A stretch of 64,000 nucleotides of DNA from Bacteroidia bacterium (GTDB lineage Bacteria > Bacteroidota > Bacteroidia > Flavobacteriales_D > Cryomorphaceae): the NCBI GenBank assembly GCA_030427905.1, contig JAUICL010000010.1, positions 1-64,000 on the forward strand. The letters run 5' to 3'. The notes beneath the pieces are model-generated. The model did not search any database and had not been told where the DNA came from. It was given only the letters and a program-made list of their open reading frames with translations. Made by a program: the position numbers and the translations under genes. Below, one piece after another: positions 19,047 through 27,789 of this stretch. How positions within the stretch are numbered: the first letter of the stretch is position 1; the number at the start of each line of letters is the position of its first letter.

Positions 19047-20510
19047 TTGAAAGAGAGAGCTGAAAGAATTCTGTGGTTTTTAGTTTTGGTGGTTTTGATG
19101 TACCAGCCATTGTTTGGGCATTTAGATTCAATTCCTATTCAGTTATGGGATGAGTCTCGAGTTGCTGTGAATTCGGTTGAAATGCTTGAATCTGGGAGTT
19201 ACATCGTCACGACTTACGAGGGTAAACCAGAAATGTGTAATACAAAGCCACCTTTGCTCATTTGGTTTCAAGTGCTCTCCATGAAAATATTTGGTGTAGG
19301 CGAACTAGCCGTGAGGCTTCCATCCGCAATAGCTGGCTTACTTACCTGTATTTCTCTAGTTTTCTTTTCAGTTCGATATCTAAAGAATTACAGACTTGGA
19401 TGGATAGCTGTTTTAGTTTTGATTACTTCTCAGGGATTTGTTTCGCTGCACTTGACGAGAACTGGAGATTATGATGCCCTCCTCACACTTTTTACTACAG
19501 TAGCTGGTCTTCTATTTTTCGCTTTTTGTGAAACAAAGAGACTGAAGTATCTCTACTACTTTTTCCTGATGATGGCACTTGCTGTACTTACCAAAGGTAT
19601 AGTCGGATTCATGTTCGTGCCAGCATTTTTTATCTATACCTTGATAAGGAAGCAATTGGTTAATCTCTTAAAGAATGAGCATTTTTACTTTGGGCTTATT
19701 GGACTATTAGTTGTTGTATTTGGCTACTATGGTCTACGCGAGATGCTAAATCCGGGGTATATTGAAGCAGTATACATGAATGAACTCGGTGGCAGATATC
19801 TCAAGGTTATTGAATTTCATGACCACGGCTTTACATATTATTTGGATAATCTTTGGGACTCTAGATACACCTATTGGCTACCAATTGCATTATGTGGTAC
19901 AGTAGCTGGACTATCTATGCGCAATGAAAAAATAAACAGACTGACCCAGTTTTTGGCACTAATGGTGATCTGTTTCCTTCTAATTATCTCGTCGGCTCAA
20001 ACTAAACTGGAGTGGTACGACGTGCCATTATTCCCTTTTTTAGCAATGCTTTCGGCCATCATTGGCTGCTTTATTTTTGACTTATCCCGCAATTCGCGTT
20101 TAAACGAACAGTTTCGATATAGCGCATTCCCATTTTTATTCTTGTTTTTTCTCGGGGTATTACCAATGTCCGAAATAATTGAACAGACTTATAAACCAAG
20201 TTTGGGCGAAAATAAGGAGTTTTATGAACTAAGCTATTTCTTGCAGTCGGGTCTAGAAGGGAGAAGAGAATTAAATGGTTCCCTCGTATTATATGATGGT
20301 TATGATGCGCATATTAGATTCTACATTGAAGGGATGAAACAGGAAGGTATTTTCATTTCATTTGCTCAAAAGGAAAGTTTATTGTCTGGAGATCATGTTG
20401 TTGCACAGCAGAAACAAATAAAAGAATACATCCAAGGACACTATGAACATGTCGTTTTAAGCTCAGAAGGCAGTGTTATGGAGTATCGGATTATTAATCC
20501 GAAAGATTAA
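19047..20510 (+). CDS. Glycosyltransferase family 39 (ArnT/PMT-like) membrane protein
   Basis: Polytopic inner-membrane glycosyltransferase of 487 residues, using a polyprenyl-phosphate sugar donor. Early after the first membrane helix comes IQLWDESRVAV, matching the catalytic Asp/Glu loop of the GT39/GT83 family, then about ten further hydrophobic segments and a soluble C-terminal domain. The start must lie after an in-frame stop at 19035, and only TTG at 19047 keeps the first helix (ERILWFLVLVVLMY); an ATG 17 codons later would delete it. It lies three bases before a family 2 glycosyltransferase likely to make the polyprenyl-linked donor. Substrate unknown. Confidence 0.85.
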   Translation: MKERAERILWFLVLVVLMYQPLFGHLDSIPIQLWDESRVAVNSVEMLESGSYIVTTYEGKPEMCNTKPPLLIWFQVLSMKIFGVGELAVRLPSAIAGLLTCISLVFFSVRYLKNYRLGWIAVLVLITSQGFVSLHLTRTGDYDALLTLFTTVAGLLFFAFCETKRLKYLYYFFLMMALAVLTKGIVGFMFVPAFFIYTLIRKQLVNLLKNEHFYFGLIGLLVVVFGYYGLREMLNPGYIEAVYMNELGGRYLKVIEFHDHGFTYYLDNLWDSRYTYWLPIALCGTVAGLSMRNEKINRLTQFLALMVICFLLIISSAQTKLEWYDVPLFPFLAMLSAIIGCFIFDLSRNSRLNEQFRYSAFPFLFLFFLGVLPMSEIIEQTYKPSLGENKEFYELSYFLQSGLEGRRELNGSLVLYDGYDAHIRFYIEGMKQEGIFISFAQKESLLSGDHVVAQQKQIKEYIQGHYEHVVLSSEGSVMEYRIINPKD

Positions 20511-20513
20511 ACC

Positions 20514-21443
20514 ATGAAAGATATATCAGTTGTAGTTCCGATATTCAACGAAGAAGAGACGATCCCAGAACTGTACAGGCGGTTGAAAGAATCTGTATTG
20601 CAAGTCTCGGAAAGTCATGAGCTAATATTTGTCAATGATGGTAGCAAGGATAATTCTTTGCTCGAGCTCATTAAACTTACTGAAACAGATCCATCGGTTT
20701 TTTACATCAATTTTAGCCGAAATTTCGGCCATCAAATAGCAGTGACCGCTGGCCTAGATCATACCCATGGCAAAGCAGTAGTGATTATTGACGGTGATCT
20801 GCAGGATCCACCAGAGCTCATCCCTGAGCTCTACAGCAAACACAAAGAAGGTTTTGAAGTGGTCTACGCTCAGCGCGAGAAAAGGCTTGGTGAAAGTGCA
20901 TTCAAACGGTTTACGGCTAAGATGTTTTATAGAACCTTAAAGCGATTGACTTCCATTGATATACCAGTAGATACCGGAGACTTTAGGCTGATTGACCATA
21001 AAGTGGTTAAGTATTTAAGACAAATGCCCGAGAAGAATAAATTCATTCGGGGGCAAGTTGCTTGGTTGGGATTTCGGCAAACTGCTGTTACATTCAAAAG
21101 GGATAAAAGACAGTACGGAGAAACGGGATACCCATTCAGCAAGATGTTGAAATTTGCCATTGATGGAATTACAAGTTTCTCGGATAAGCCATTACAATAC
21201 GTGACAAGACTTGGTTTTATTTTTTCATTTATCTCCTTTTGCGTCATTATTTACGCCATATTCTCACATTTTGTTCTTGGCCAGACTATTACGGGGTGGA
21301 CTTCACTTATCATAAGCTCCATGTTTATTGGTGGAGTTCAGCTGATTTCCATTGGAGTTATTGGAGAGTACATTAGCCGAATTAACAACAATGTCAGAAA
21401 CCGCCCCCTGTACATTGTTGATCGAGACAATATTGAAGATTAG
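20514..21443 (+). CDS. Glycosyltransferase family 2 (dolichyl-phosphate-mannose-synthase/ArnC-like)
   Basis: 309 residues. The GT-A domain (about 5-220) has VPIFNEEETIPEL, FVNDGSKDNSL and the metal-binding IDGDLQDPPEL at about 90, followed by two membrane helices (about 228-285). This arrangement matches enzymes that charge polyprenyl phosphate with a sugar at the cytoplasmic face. It follows the GT39 gene after three bases, so the pair plausibly makes a lipid-linked sugar and transfers it to an envelope acceptor such as lipid A (inference). Convergent with the patatin gene, overlapping it by four bases. Confidence 0.92.
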   Translation: MKDISVVVPIFNEEETIPELYRRLKESVLQVSESHELIFVNDGSKDNSLLELIKLTETDPSVFYINFSRNFGHQIAVTAGLDHTHGKAVVIIDGDLQDPPELIPELYSKHKEGFEVVYAQREKRLGESAFKRFTAKMFYRTLKRLTSIDIPVDTGDFRLIDHKVVKYLRQMPEKNKFIRGQVAWLGFRQTAVTFKRDKRQYGETGYPFSKMLKFAIDGITSFSDKPLQYVTRLGFIFSFISFCVIIYAIFSHFVLGQTITGWTSLIISSMFIGGVQLISIGVIGEYISRINNNVRNRPLYIVDRDNIED

Positions 21444-23710
21444 TCTCCGTGTTCGGATTCTAAGAGCTCTTTGAGCATTTTAAGTGATTCTTGGTTCCAG
21501 GGTTTATCGATACTAGCAGTTACCCGTTTTTTATCCAAAGCGGTGAGGTGCCAGCTCAGGGCGATGTGATCTTCCGTTCCGAAGCGCAACTCAAAAGGTA
21601 CGCTGTGAACAGGAACGCTCAATGAAGCTTGGGTAAGTTCTAATACTTGATCCATATTATAGCTCTGGCCTTGGAAGAAGTTTCCATAAAACGAGCCAAT
21701 CGGGTTCGTGATTTTGTCGGCGATGGTACTCTTGCCCCCTTTTGGTTCTTTACCTTTCTCGGTATCTCTAATCTGTAAAAGGATCACCCCGCTCGTATTT
21801 TCTTCAATCCAATCCTTTAGGCTTAGAATGTACTCTGCGGTGACTTTCATTCCATAATTGTCTCTCAAACCAGCGTCGAGCACATGTGTCATAGGTTCGG
21901 TTGGAAGGCTGGCGTAGGGCAAGATGTATGGGAAGGTGGCATTCATTCTCAAAGCGCTTGACCAGAGTAAGCTGTCTGGATTATATTCCCGAAAGAATCG
22001 GCGAAACTCAATGTTCTCCACTCCGAGATGTAACTGTTCGAGTGATTTATCGTGCGATAGAAAGGCAAGATCTTGAGAAGAGATTAGCAAGCGACGCCCA
22101 TCGTTTATGATGGTTGGGGCAAGGATCATCATCGGGATTTTCCCCTTTTTTACGGCTTCATCATGATACGAAATGGGTTTGCTAAACACGAATCCAGTAT
22201 TTTGATTGAGCTGATCTTCAAAGGTCATACCGCGGTCTAAAGTGTATGAGTGGCCCGCAATTTCGCGCTTTCTAAAACGGATGAAAATATCGTTAGTGGC
22301 AAAACTGAAGAGCACTCTATTGAGCACATCCTTTGAAATGTCATTTAAGAATTTTTCTCCGATTCTTCCTTCCAGGTTCTCAGGGCTCCTAGCATACAAT
22401 TCGCGATAGTATGCCGCACCAATCATCCCTCCCGAAGACCCGGAAATAAGTCGAATGTCCTTGAATAGACTCTGATTCACAGCAGCTTCGCAAGACTGTA
22501 AAGTCTTCATGGTCCACAAGGCTGATCGCAGTCCGCCACCACTGGTATTAACCAGGATCAGTTTTGGTTTAAGCTCTTTGTTACCCTTTTGTTTTTCCTT
22601 CAACCAATTGTCGAGTATGGCGATTTGACTCTTGCGGTCCTTGTCTATTTCGCTGGCCGTTGGCCCTCTTTCATTGATGGATGCTATGGAGTACGGAATA
22701 GGTTCTTTCTCATAGTTTATCCCATAGCCAAAGTTGGGCTGATTCAGAAACAGATACTCGCCAGAAAGGATGTTGATGATCACAATGAGTCCGATCAATA
22801 CGGACAATGTCCATCCTTTCAGCCAACTCATGGTAATGGAAATAACCATCAGCATAACTGTTAAGACTAGGCATGCGCTCGCGGCGGCTGGAATCTCAAA
22901 GAAGGGAACGAATTGGAAAGCACCTATGATCAAAAAGATGGCTACAATAATCAACTCGAAAAGAGACGCGTTTACGTGGTTTTGATAGAATACTTGCAGC
23001 AGGGTGGCAGGATCGTAGTGTCTGCTGTCTCGAGCTAAGATTATTTTAAACGGGTGTGCGAGATAGGTTACTACTTTCCAACTTCTCACAGAAGAGCTTG
23101 CCGACTCAATATTTGGCATGCGGTGAAGGCCTTTTGCTCGCTTTTTTACAATTTCCTCGTATTCTTCCGCCGACTTGCCCGTCAATTTAAACAGGTTTTT
23201 ATTTGTGGGAAAGAAGTAAAGAATGGCGAGCAAAATGAACCCTGCATTTCCACCGATAAAAGCTAGCATGTTGAGAATGATAGCGGGATAGGGAAGGAGC
23301 TCAGTAGTTCGCAAGAATATGGACGAACAAACGATGTAAGTCAGAACAAAGCTGACTGGAATGATGAAATTGTTGATACAGTATTTTAGAAATGGTCTGG
23401 ATGTGGTACCGAGAAACGGGAATCGCTTGGCGTGTAAAATGTACGAGTAAATATTAAAGGCCATGATAAAGCTACCAAGGGTAAAACCCAACATGGCAAA
23501 GGATGCCAGTCCGACTTGCCCTTGATACTCAGGCCCGAGAAACAGGTCGGGAATTCCAAACTTGTCAGCGAAACTCCTCGTGGTGATTGCGAATAGGAAT
23601 AGCCAGAAAAAAAGAAGAAAGTGATTTCGCTTCAAATGGATAAGTACCAATTGAAAGGGAAAGAAATAACGTATACGTTCAAACTTTGGCTTCTTCGCTG
23701 CTTTCGTCAA
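21440..23710 (-). CDS. Patatin-like phospholipase with multi-span N-terminal membrane region
   Basis: 756 residues. The N-terminal 340 residues hold six to eight hydrophobic helices; the C-terminal part is a patatin-like lipase. Catalytic features: oxyanion hole NTSGGGLRSALW at about 390, nucleophile elbow ISGSSGGMIGAA with the Ser at about 423, and the dyad Asp in VLDAGLRDNYG at about 612. These predict lipid acyl hydrolysis at the membrane. The start is TTG at 23710; no ATG occurs before the second helix. It lies 28 nt downstream of the formiminotransferase gene on the same strand. The membrane-patatin fusion is less common than soluble or outer-membrane forms. Confidence 0.87.
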   Translation of the reverse strand: MTKAAKKPKFERIRYFFPFQLVLIHLKRNHFLLFFWLFLFAITTRSFADKFGIPDLFLGPEYQGQVGLASFAMLGFTLGSFIMAFNIYSYILHAKRFPFLGTTSRPFLKYCINNFIIPVSFVLTYIVCSSIFLRTTELLPYPAIILNMLAFIGGNAGFILLAILYFFPTNKNLFKLTGKSAEEYEEIVKKRAKGLHRMPNIESASSSVRSWKVVTYLAHPFKIILARDSRHYDPATLLQVFYQNHVNASLFELIIVAIFLIIGAFQFVPFFEIPAAASACLVLTVMLMVISITMSWLKGWTLSVLIGLIVIINILSGEYLFLNQPNFGYGINYEKEPIPYSIASINERGPTASEIDKDRKSQIAILDNWLKEKQKGNKELKPKLILVNTSGGGLRSALWTMKTLQSCEAAVNQSLFKDIRLISGSSGGMIGAAYYRELYARSPENLEGRIGEKFLNDISKDVLNRVLFSFATNDIFIRFRKREIAGHSYTLDRGMTFEDQLNQNTGFVFSKPISYHDEAVKKGKIPMMILAPTIINDGRRLLISSQDLAFLSHDKSLEQLHLGVENIEFRRFFREYNPDSLLWSSALRMNATFPYILPYASLPTEPMTHVLDAGLRDNYGMKVTAEYILSLKDWIEENTSGVILLQIRDTEKGKEPKGGKSTIADKITNPIGSFYGNFFQGQSYNMDQVLELTQASLSVPVHSVPFELRFGTEDHIALSWHLTALDKKRVTASIDKPWNQESLKMLKELLESEHGD

Positions 23711-23738
23711 TATTCTATTTGTTTACACTTATTTAGGC

Positions 23739-25433
23739 TTAAAGGCCTAGTCTTTGGTTAACCTTTGCTACTAACTCACGCTCTTTCTGGTCAGCTTGTT
23801 CATCTAGTATACGAGCTTTTTCCATGGTTGTTTTCACAAAGGCCTCGTCTTCAAATCCGTCAAGGTTAACCTTCACATTCATTATAGCTCCTTTTACCGC
23901 TGCCCGAGCGCACAAAGCACCAACTCCGGCATCGGTAATTGAATTTGGATTTCCAAGTTCGATCATCGCTTCGAGCAATTCAAATGCGGAGAACGAAACT
24001 TCGGCTACGGAGAGTGGTACTTCAGATGCGTATTTGGTAGCAGCTGCTATGGCACGAGCTCTGATTTCTTTTTCTTCATTCGTGTCTTTGGGTAAGCCAA
24101 AGGCTTCGAGAATTTTTTGAAACGATCGCGTGTCTTCATCTACTGCTTCTATGAGCTGATTCTTGATCCTTTGCCCTTTCACCGCCCATTCAGAAAACGT
24201 TTCCCAACGATCATCCCAACCGCGCTTATGCGCACTAAGATTAGCAACCATTGCGCCAAGTGAAGCGGCTAATGCGCCACAATAAGCCGAAACACTACCG
24301 CCACCTGGAGCGACCGATTCAGAAGCAGTTTCATCGGCAAAAGCAGTGATCGTCAAATCGGCTAGCGGGCTTCCACCATCGAGATCAATCATGTACTCGA
24401 TGATTTTTTTATTTGGCTCAAACGGTGTGAGATCATCGAGACCTAAAGATTTTACGGCAATCTTTACTTTTTCAGATTCCGACACCCCAAGCGATCGATT
24501 TTGCTTAGTCAGAAAATAATCGGCCGCATCGAGCATGCACTGGAGCGGTATGAGCCCAACCAATTCAGAACCGGTTACCCTGATACCTCTGTCGAGCGCC
24601 TTCCTACAGGCTTCGTCAAAAGCGATGTGAACCGGCGTTTGTCTGATATCTGTCAGATTTAAGGAAAGTTGAGCAATGCCATATTCTTCAATATACCACC
24701 CGATTCCCTTTACCGCCTTCAAGGTACCTGGTATGCGCACTGGTTCTCCATGCTCATCATTCACCACTTTTCCGGTTAGCGGATTCCCTTCTCTTTTTAC
24801 CCTTCCTGCTTCTCTAATGTCAAAGGCAATAGCATTTGCCCTCCGTGGCGATGTTGTGTTCAAATTAATGTTGTAGGCGATCAAGAAATCTCGCACGCCA
24901 ATAGCAGTTGCTCCGGATTGTTTAACCGATCCTTCAAACTTTGCTGGTCCAAAATCTGGAGCCATTTCGGTAGTTGCCAACTTGTCGAGACCTTCGTACT
25001 CGCCTTTACGGCAGTAGGCTAAGTTTTTTCTTTCGGGTTTAGTGGCAGCCGATTCATAAAAATATCCTGGAATACCGAGTTCATCGCCAACTCGTTTCCC
25101 CAAAGCATGGGCGTAGGGAATCAATTCTTCTTGAGTAATTCCAGAGATAGGAACTAGCGGACAGACATCTGTGGCACCCATTCTCGGATGTTCACCTTTT
25201 TGTCTGCTCATATCGATCAACTCACTGGCTTTTTTAATGAGCCGAAAGGCGGCTTCTATCACAGGGGCGGGTTCCCCAACAAATGTTATAACAGTGCGAT
25301 TTGTGCTTTTACCTGGATCAATATCCAATAATTTCACCCCTTCTACGGTTTCAACAACTCTGGCTATAGCTTGAATTTTCTGATTGTCAATTCCTTCAGA
25401 AATATTGGGTACACATTCGATTAACTGCTTCAT
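23739..25433 (-). CDS. Bifunctional glutamate formimidoyltransferase / formimidotetrahydrofolate cyclodeaminase
   Basis: 564 residues with two fused activities. The N-terminal formiminotransferase (about 1-300; starts ECVPNISEG, with HPRMGATDVCPLVPI) moves the formimino group from formiminoglutamate to tetrahydrofolate. The C-terminal cyclodeaminase (about 355-560; APGGGSVSAYCGALAASLGAMVANL) then forms 5,10-methenyl-THF and ammonia. It completes the route that hutI starts, though hutI lies 21 kb away. The order and size match mammalian FTCD and the fused form found in Bacteroidota. Confidence 0.95.
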   Translation of the reverse strand: MKQLIECVPNISEGIDNQKIQAIARVVETVEGVKLLDIDPGKSTNRTVITFVGEPAPVIEAAFRLIKKASELIDMSRQKGEHPRMGATDVCPLVPISGITQEELIPYAHALGKRVGDELGIPGYFYESAATKPERKNLAYCRKGEYEGLDKLATTEMAPDFGPAKFEGSVKQSGATAIGVRDFLIAYNINLNTTSPRRANAIAFDIREAGRVKREGNPLTGKVVNDEHGEPVRIPGTLKAVKGIGWYIEEYGIAQLSLNLTDIRQTPVHIAFDEACRKALDRGIRVTGSELVGLIPLQCMLDAADYFLTKQNRSLGVSESEKVKIAVKSLGLDDLTPFEPNKKIIEYMIDLDGGSPLADLTITAFADETASESVAPGGGSVSAYCGALAASLGAMVANLSAHKRGWDDRWETFSEWAVKGQRIKNQLIEAVDEDTRSFQKILEAFGLPKDTNEEKEIRARAIAAATKYASEVPLSVAEVSFSAFELLEAMIELGNPNSITDAGVGALCARAAVKGAIMNVKVNLDGFEDEAFVKTTMEKARILDEQADQKERELVAKVNQRLGL

Positions 25434-25540
25434 AATTTCGTTGAGATTTTGAATTCTGAAATTAGTAATTCATCCCAACCAAATCCATGAAATACCCGTG
25501 AATTTTCAAATGATTTTCACGGTCAATTTTGCTTTTGTGT

Positions 25541-25548
25541 AGCTTTGC
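25541..25548 (+). promoter_or_regulatory. -7 element before surE
   Basis: TAGCTTTG matches TAnnTTTG exactly and ends eight bases before the ATG at 25557, implying a leader of only a few bases. It overlaps a possible TTG start at 25545, which argues against that start. Confidence 0.5.
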
Positions 25549-25556
25549 TTCATTCT

Positions 25557-26333
25557 ATGGAAAACAAAAAGAGACCACTCATTCTGGTTACCAACGATGA
25601 CGGCATTTTTGCCGGTGGAATTCGATCTCTTGTAAAAGTAGCTCGAGAGTTTGGTGATGTAATTGTCGTAGCGCCAGATTCACCCCAAAGCGGAATGGGC
25701 CACGCCGTAACGCTCCACAACATCCTCCGGTCGCAGAAGGTCGATCCTTTTGATGGTGTTCGGGCCTACGCATGCTCAGGTACTCCAGTCGATTGCGTGA
25801 AATTGGCCTTGTTTCAAATCTTTAAGGGTAAGCCCGATTTGCTACTGTCGGGAATAAACCACGGAGCCAACAACAGTATAAATGTTATTTACTCTGGCAC
25901 CATGTCGGCGGCTGTTGAAGGCGCCATGGACGGTATCCCCTCTATCGGTTTTTCATTACTAGATCACAGTGCAGAAGCTGATTTTTCTGCTTCAGAGCAT
26001 ATTTGCCGAAAAGTAATTGCCAATGCGATCGAAAATGGAATCCCAAATGATACTTGTCTAAATGTCAACATTCCGAAACTTCCAATAGACCTTATCAAAG
26101 GAATCAAAGTATGCAGACAGGCTAGGGCTTCATGGGAAGAAGAGTTTGATGCCAGGAAAGATCCTTCGGGAAAGGAGTACTACTGGGTGACAGGCGAATT
26201 TGTAAATCATGACGAAGGAGAAGATACGGATGTGTGGGCACTAGAAAACAACTATGTTTCGTTAGTACCTGTACAGTACGACCTAACTGCACACCATGCC
26301 ATTGCAACGCTTAATAGCTGGAAGTATGAGTAA
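25557..26333 (+). CDS. surE: 5'/3'-nucleotidase SurE
   Basis: Metal-dependent nucleoside monophosphatase of 258 residues, acting in the cytosol. The family core is intact: LVTNDDGIFAGGI at the N-terminus (two metal-binding Asp), APDSPQSGMGHAVT, SGTPVDCVKLAL, and INHGANNSINVIYSGTM. I start at ATG 25557 (MENKKRP) because an upstream TTG falls inside the promoter element. Its last eight bases overlap the ATG of the following small membrane protein, and lpxB overlaps that in turn, so the three are translationally coupled. Confidence 0.95.
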   Translation: MENKKRPLILVTNDDGIFAGGIRSLVKVAREFGDVIVVAPDSPQSGMGHAVTLHNILRSQKVDPFDGVRAYACSGTPVDCVKLALFQIFKGKPDLLLSGINHGANNSINVIYSGTMSAAVEGAMDGIPSIGFSLLDHSAEADFSASEHICRKVIANAIENGIPNDTCLNVNIPKLPIDLIKGIKVCRQARASWEEEFDARKDPSGKEYYWVTGEFVNHDEGEDTDVWALENNYVSLVPVQYDLTAHHAIATLNSWKYE

Positions 26334-26634
26334 ACCTACTGGTGATTCCCTTTCTGTCGGATTCGTTATCGGGGTTTTGGCGCCGGTCCTTGGCTTTTTT
26401 GTTTATGGGCTCTTTTGGGCGCAAGACAACAATCGTAGCTTGGGGTATTTTATAAATGACCTATTTCTAGGTACACCTGAGTTTAGGTCGTCCATTATCG
26501 CATTGAGCTTAATTGCGAACCTGATTCCGTTCTATGTCTTCTTAAGAAAAGAACGCTATAAAACGGCGCGCGGTGTATTGCTTGCCGTCTTTTTGTACGT
26601 ACCGTTTGTGATATATTTCTGGCTAAATTCATGA
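26326..26634 (+). CDS. Small membrane protein between surE and lpxB
   Basis: 102 residues with three hydrophobic helices (about 10-30, 48-65 and 80-100) and no recognised domain. ATG at 26326 overlaps the surE stop by eight bases, and its own TGA overlaps the lpxB ATG (ATGA). The tight coupling to lpxB suggests a link to outer-membrane or lipid A biogenesis, but this is inference from position only. Confidence 0.75.
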   Translation: MSKPTGDSLSVGFVIGVLAPVLGFFVYGLFWAQDNNRSLGYFINDLFLGTPEFRSSIIALSLIANLIPFYVFLRKERYKTARGVLLAVFLYVPFVIYFWLNS

Positions 26635-27761
26635 AGTATTACATTATAGCAGGAGAAGCTTCTGGAGATTTGCATGGAAGCAATCTAGTGAAGCACATTG
26701 TACGGAAAGACACGAATGCCAGTGTGCGTGGATGGGGTGGCGACTTGATGCAAGAACAAGGAGCTGATGTGGTAAAGCACTACCGCGATTTGGCTTTTAT
26801 GGGCTTCACTGAAGTGATCATGAATCTACGAACGATTCTCAGAAACTTTGATATCTGTAAGCGTGATATTGAAGAGTTTCAGCCAGATGTTTTGATTTTG
26901 ATCGATTATCCTGGTTTCAATCTGCGGATGGCAAAATATGCTCATGAGAGAGGGCTCAAGGTTTTTTATTACATATCTCCACAGGTTTGGGCCTGGAAGC
27001 AGAATCGCGTAAAGCAAATTAAGGCTTTTGTAGATGAGATGTACGTGATCCTTCCATTCGAGAAGGAGTTCTTCAATAAGTTTGGAGTGGATGTACACTT
27101 TGTAGGGCATCCATTGATTGACGCCGTTACAAGTTTTAAAAAGGAAGAAACCAATCGAGAGGCGTTTCTAAGCGAGAACCAGCTCTCAGAAGAGCCCATT
27201 ATTGCCCTTTTGCCAGGTAGCCGAAAGCAAGAAATAAAGGCGATGTTGCCACTTATGTTGAAGGTGGCTCGCAAAATGGATGGATATCAGATTGTCATCG
27301 CTGGTGCACCATCTCAAGACGAAGCTTTTTACCGCTCCATGATCGAGCGGGAAGGCACGCGTATCATTTTCGGACAGACCTACCACATTCTCTCACATAG
27401 TCATTCGGCTATGGTAACAAGTGGAACGGCTACCCTTGAGACGGGCATTTTTAAAGTGCCCCAGGTGGTTTGCTATCGCGGCGGCTTTATTTCATATCTC
27501 ATTGCGAGAGCATTGGTGAAGATCAAATATATCTCTCTCGTTAATCTCATTATGGATCGGGAAATTGTAAAGGAGCTGATTCAAGGCGATTTTAATGAAA
27601 GGAATCTCGAGAATGAATTGAGAAAAATTTCGGAGCCAGGGGCATATCGCTCTGAGATGGAAGCAAATTACATCAAGCTTTACGAAAAGCTAGGTGGGGA
27701 AGGTGCTTCTGAACGTGTTGCCGATCTCATGTTAAAAACTTTGGGAGTCGCACATCAATAG
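26631..27761 (+). CDS. lpxB: Lipid-A-disaccharide synthase
   Basis: GT19 glycosyltransferase (376 residues) joining UDP-2,3-diacylglucosamine with lipid X to form the lipid A disaccharide at the inner face of the cytoplasmic membrane. Characteristic segments are IIAGEASGDLHG at the N-terminus, DYPGFNLRMAKYA, YYISPQVWAWKQNR, FVGHPLID, LLPGSRKQEI and SGTATLETG near the C-terminus. It shows this organism makes lipopolysaccharide or lipooligosaccharide. Start fixed by the ATGA overlap with the preceding membrane protein gene. Confidence 0.96.
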   Translation: MKYYIIAGEASGDLHGSNLVKHIVRKDTNASVRGWGGDLMQEQGADVVKHYRDLAFMGFTEVIMNLRTILRNFDICKRDIEEFQPDVLILIDYPGFNLRMAKYAHERGLKVFYYISPQVWAWKQNRVKQIKAFVDEMYVILPFEKEFFNKFGVDVHFVGHPLIDAVTSFKKEETNREAFLSENQLSEEPIIALLPGSRKQEIKAMLPLMLKVARKMDGYQIVIAGAPSQDEAFYRSMIEREGTRIIFGQTYHILSHSHSAMVTSGTATLETGIFKVPQVVCYRGGFISYLIARALVKIKYISLVNLIMDREIVKELIQGDFNERNLENELRKISEPGAYRSEMEANYIKLYEKLGGEGASERVADLMLKTLGVAHQ

Positions 27762-27776
27762 CCTACCCAACCCGTA

Positions 27777-27784
27777 TATTTTCG
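27777..27784 (+). promoter_or_regulatory. Possible -7 element before the SpoIID gene
   Basis: TATTTTCG, one mismatch from TAnnTTTG, ends five bases before the ATG. It sits in the 28-nt gap after lpxB. Confidence 0.35.
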
Positions 27785-27789
27785 CATCT

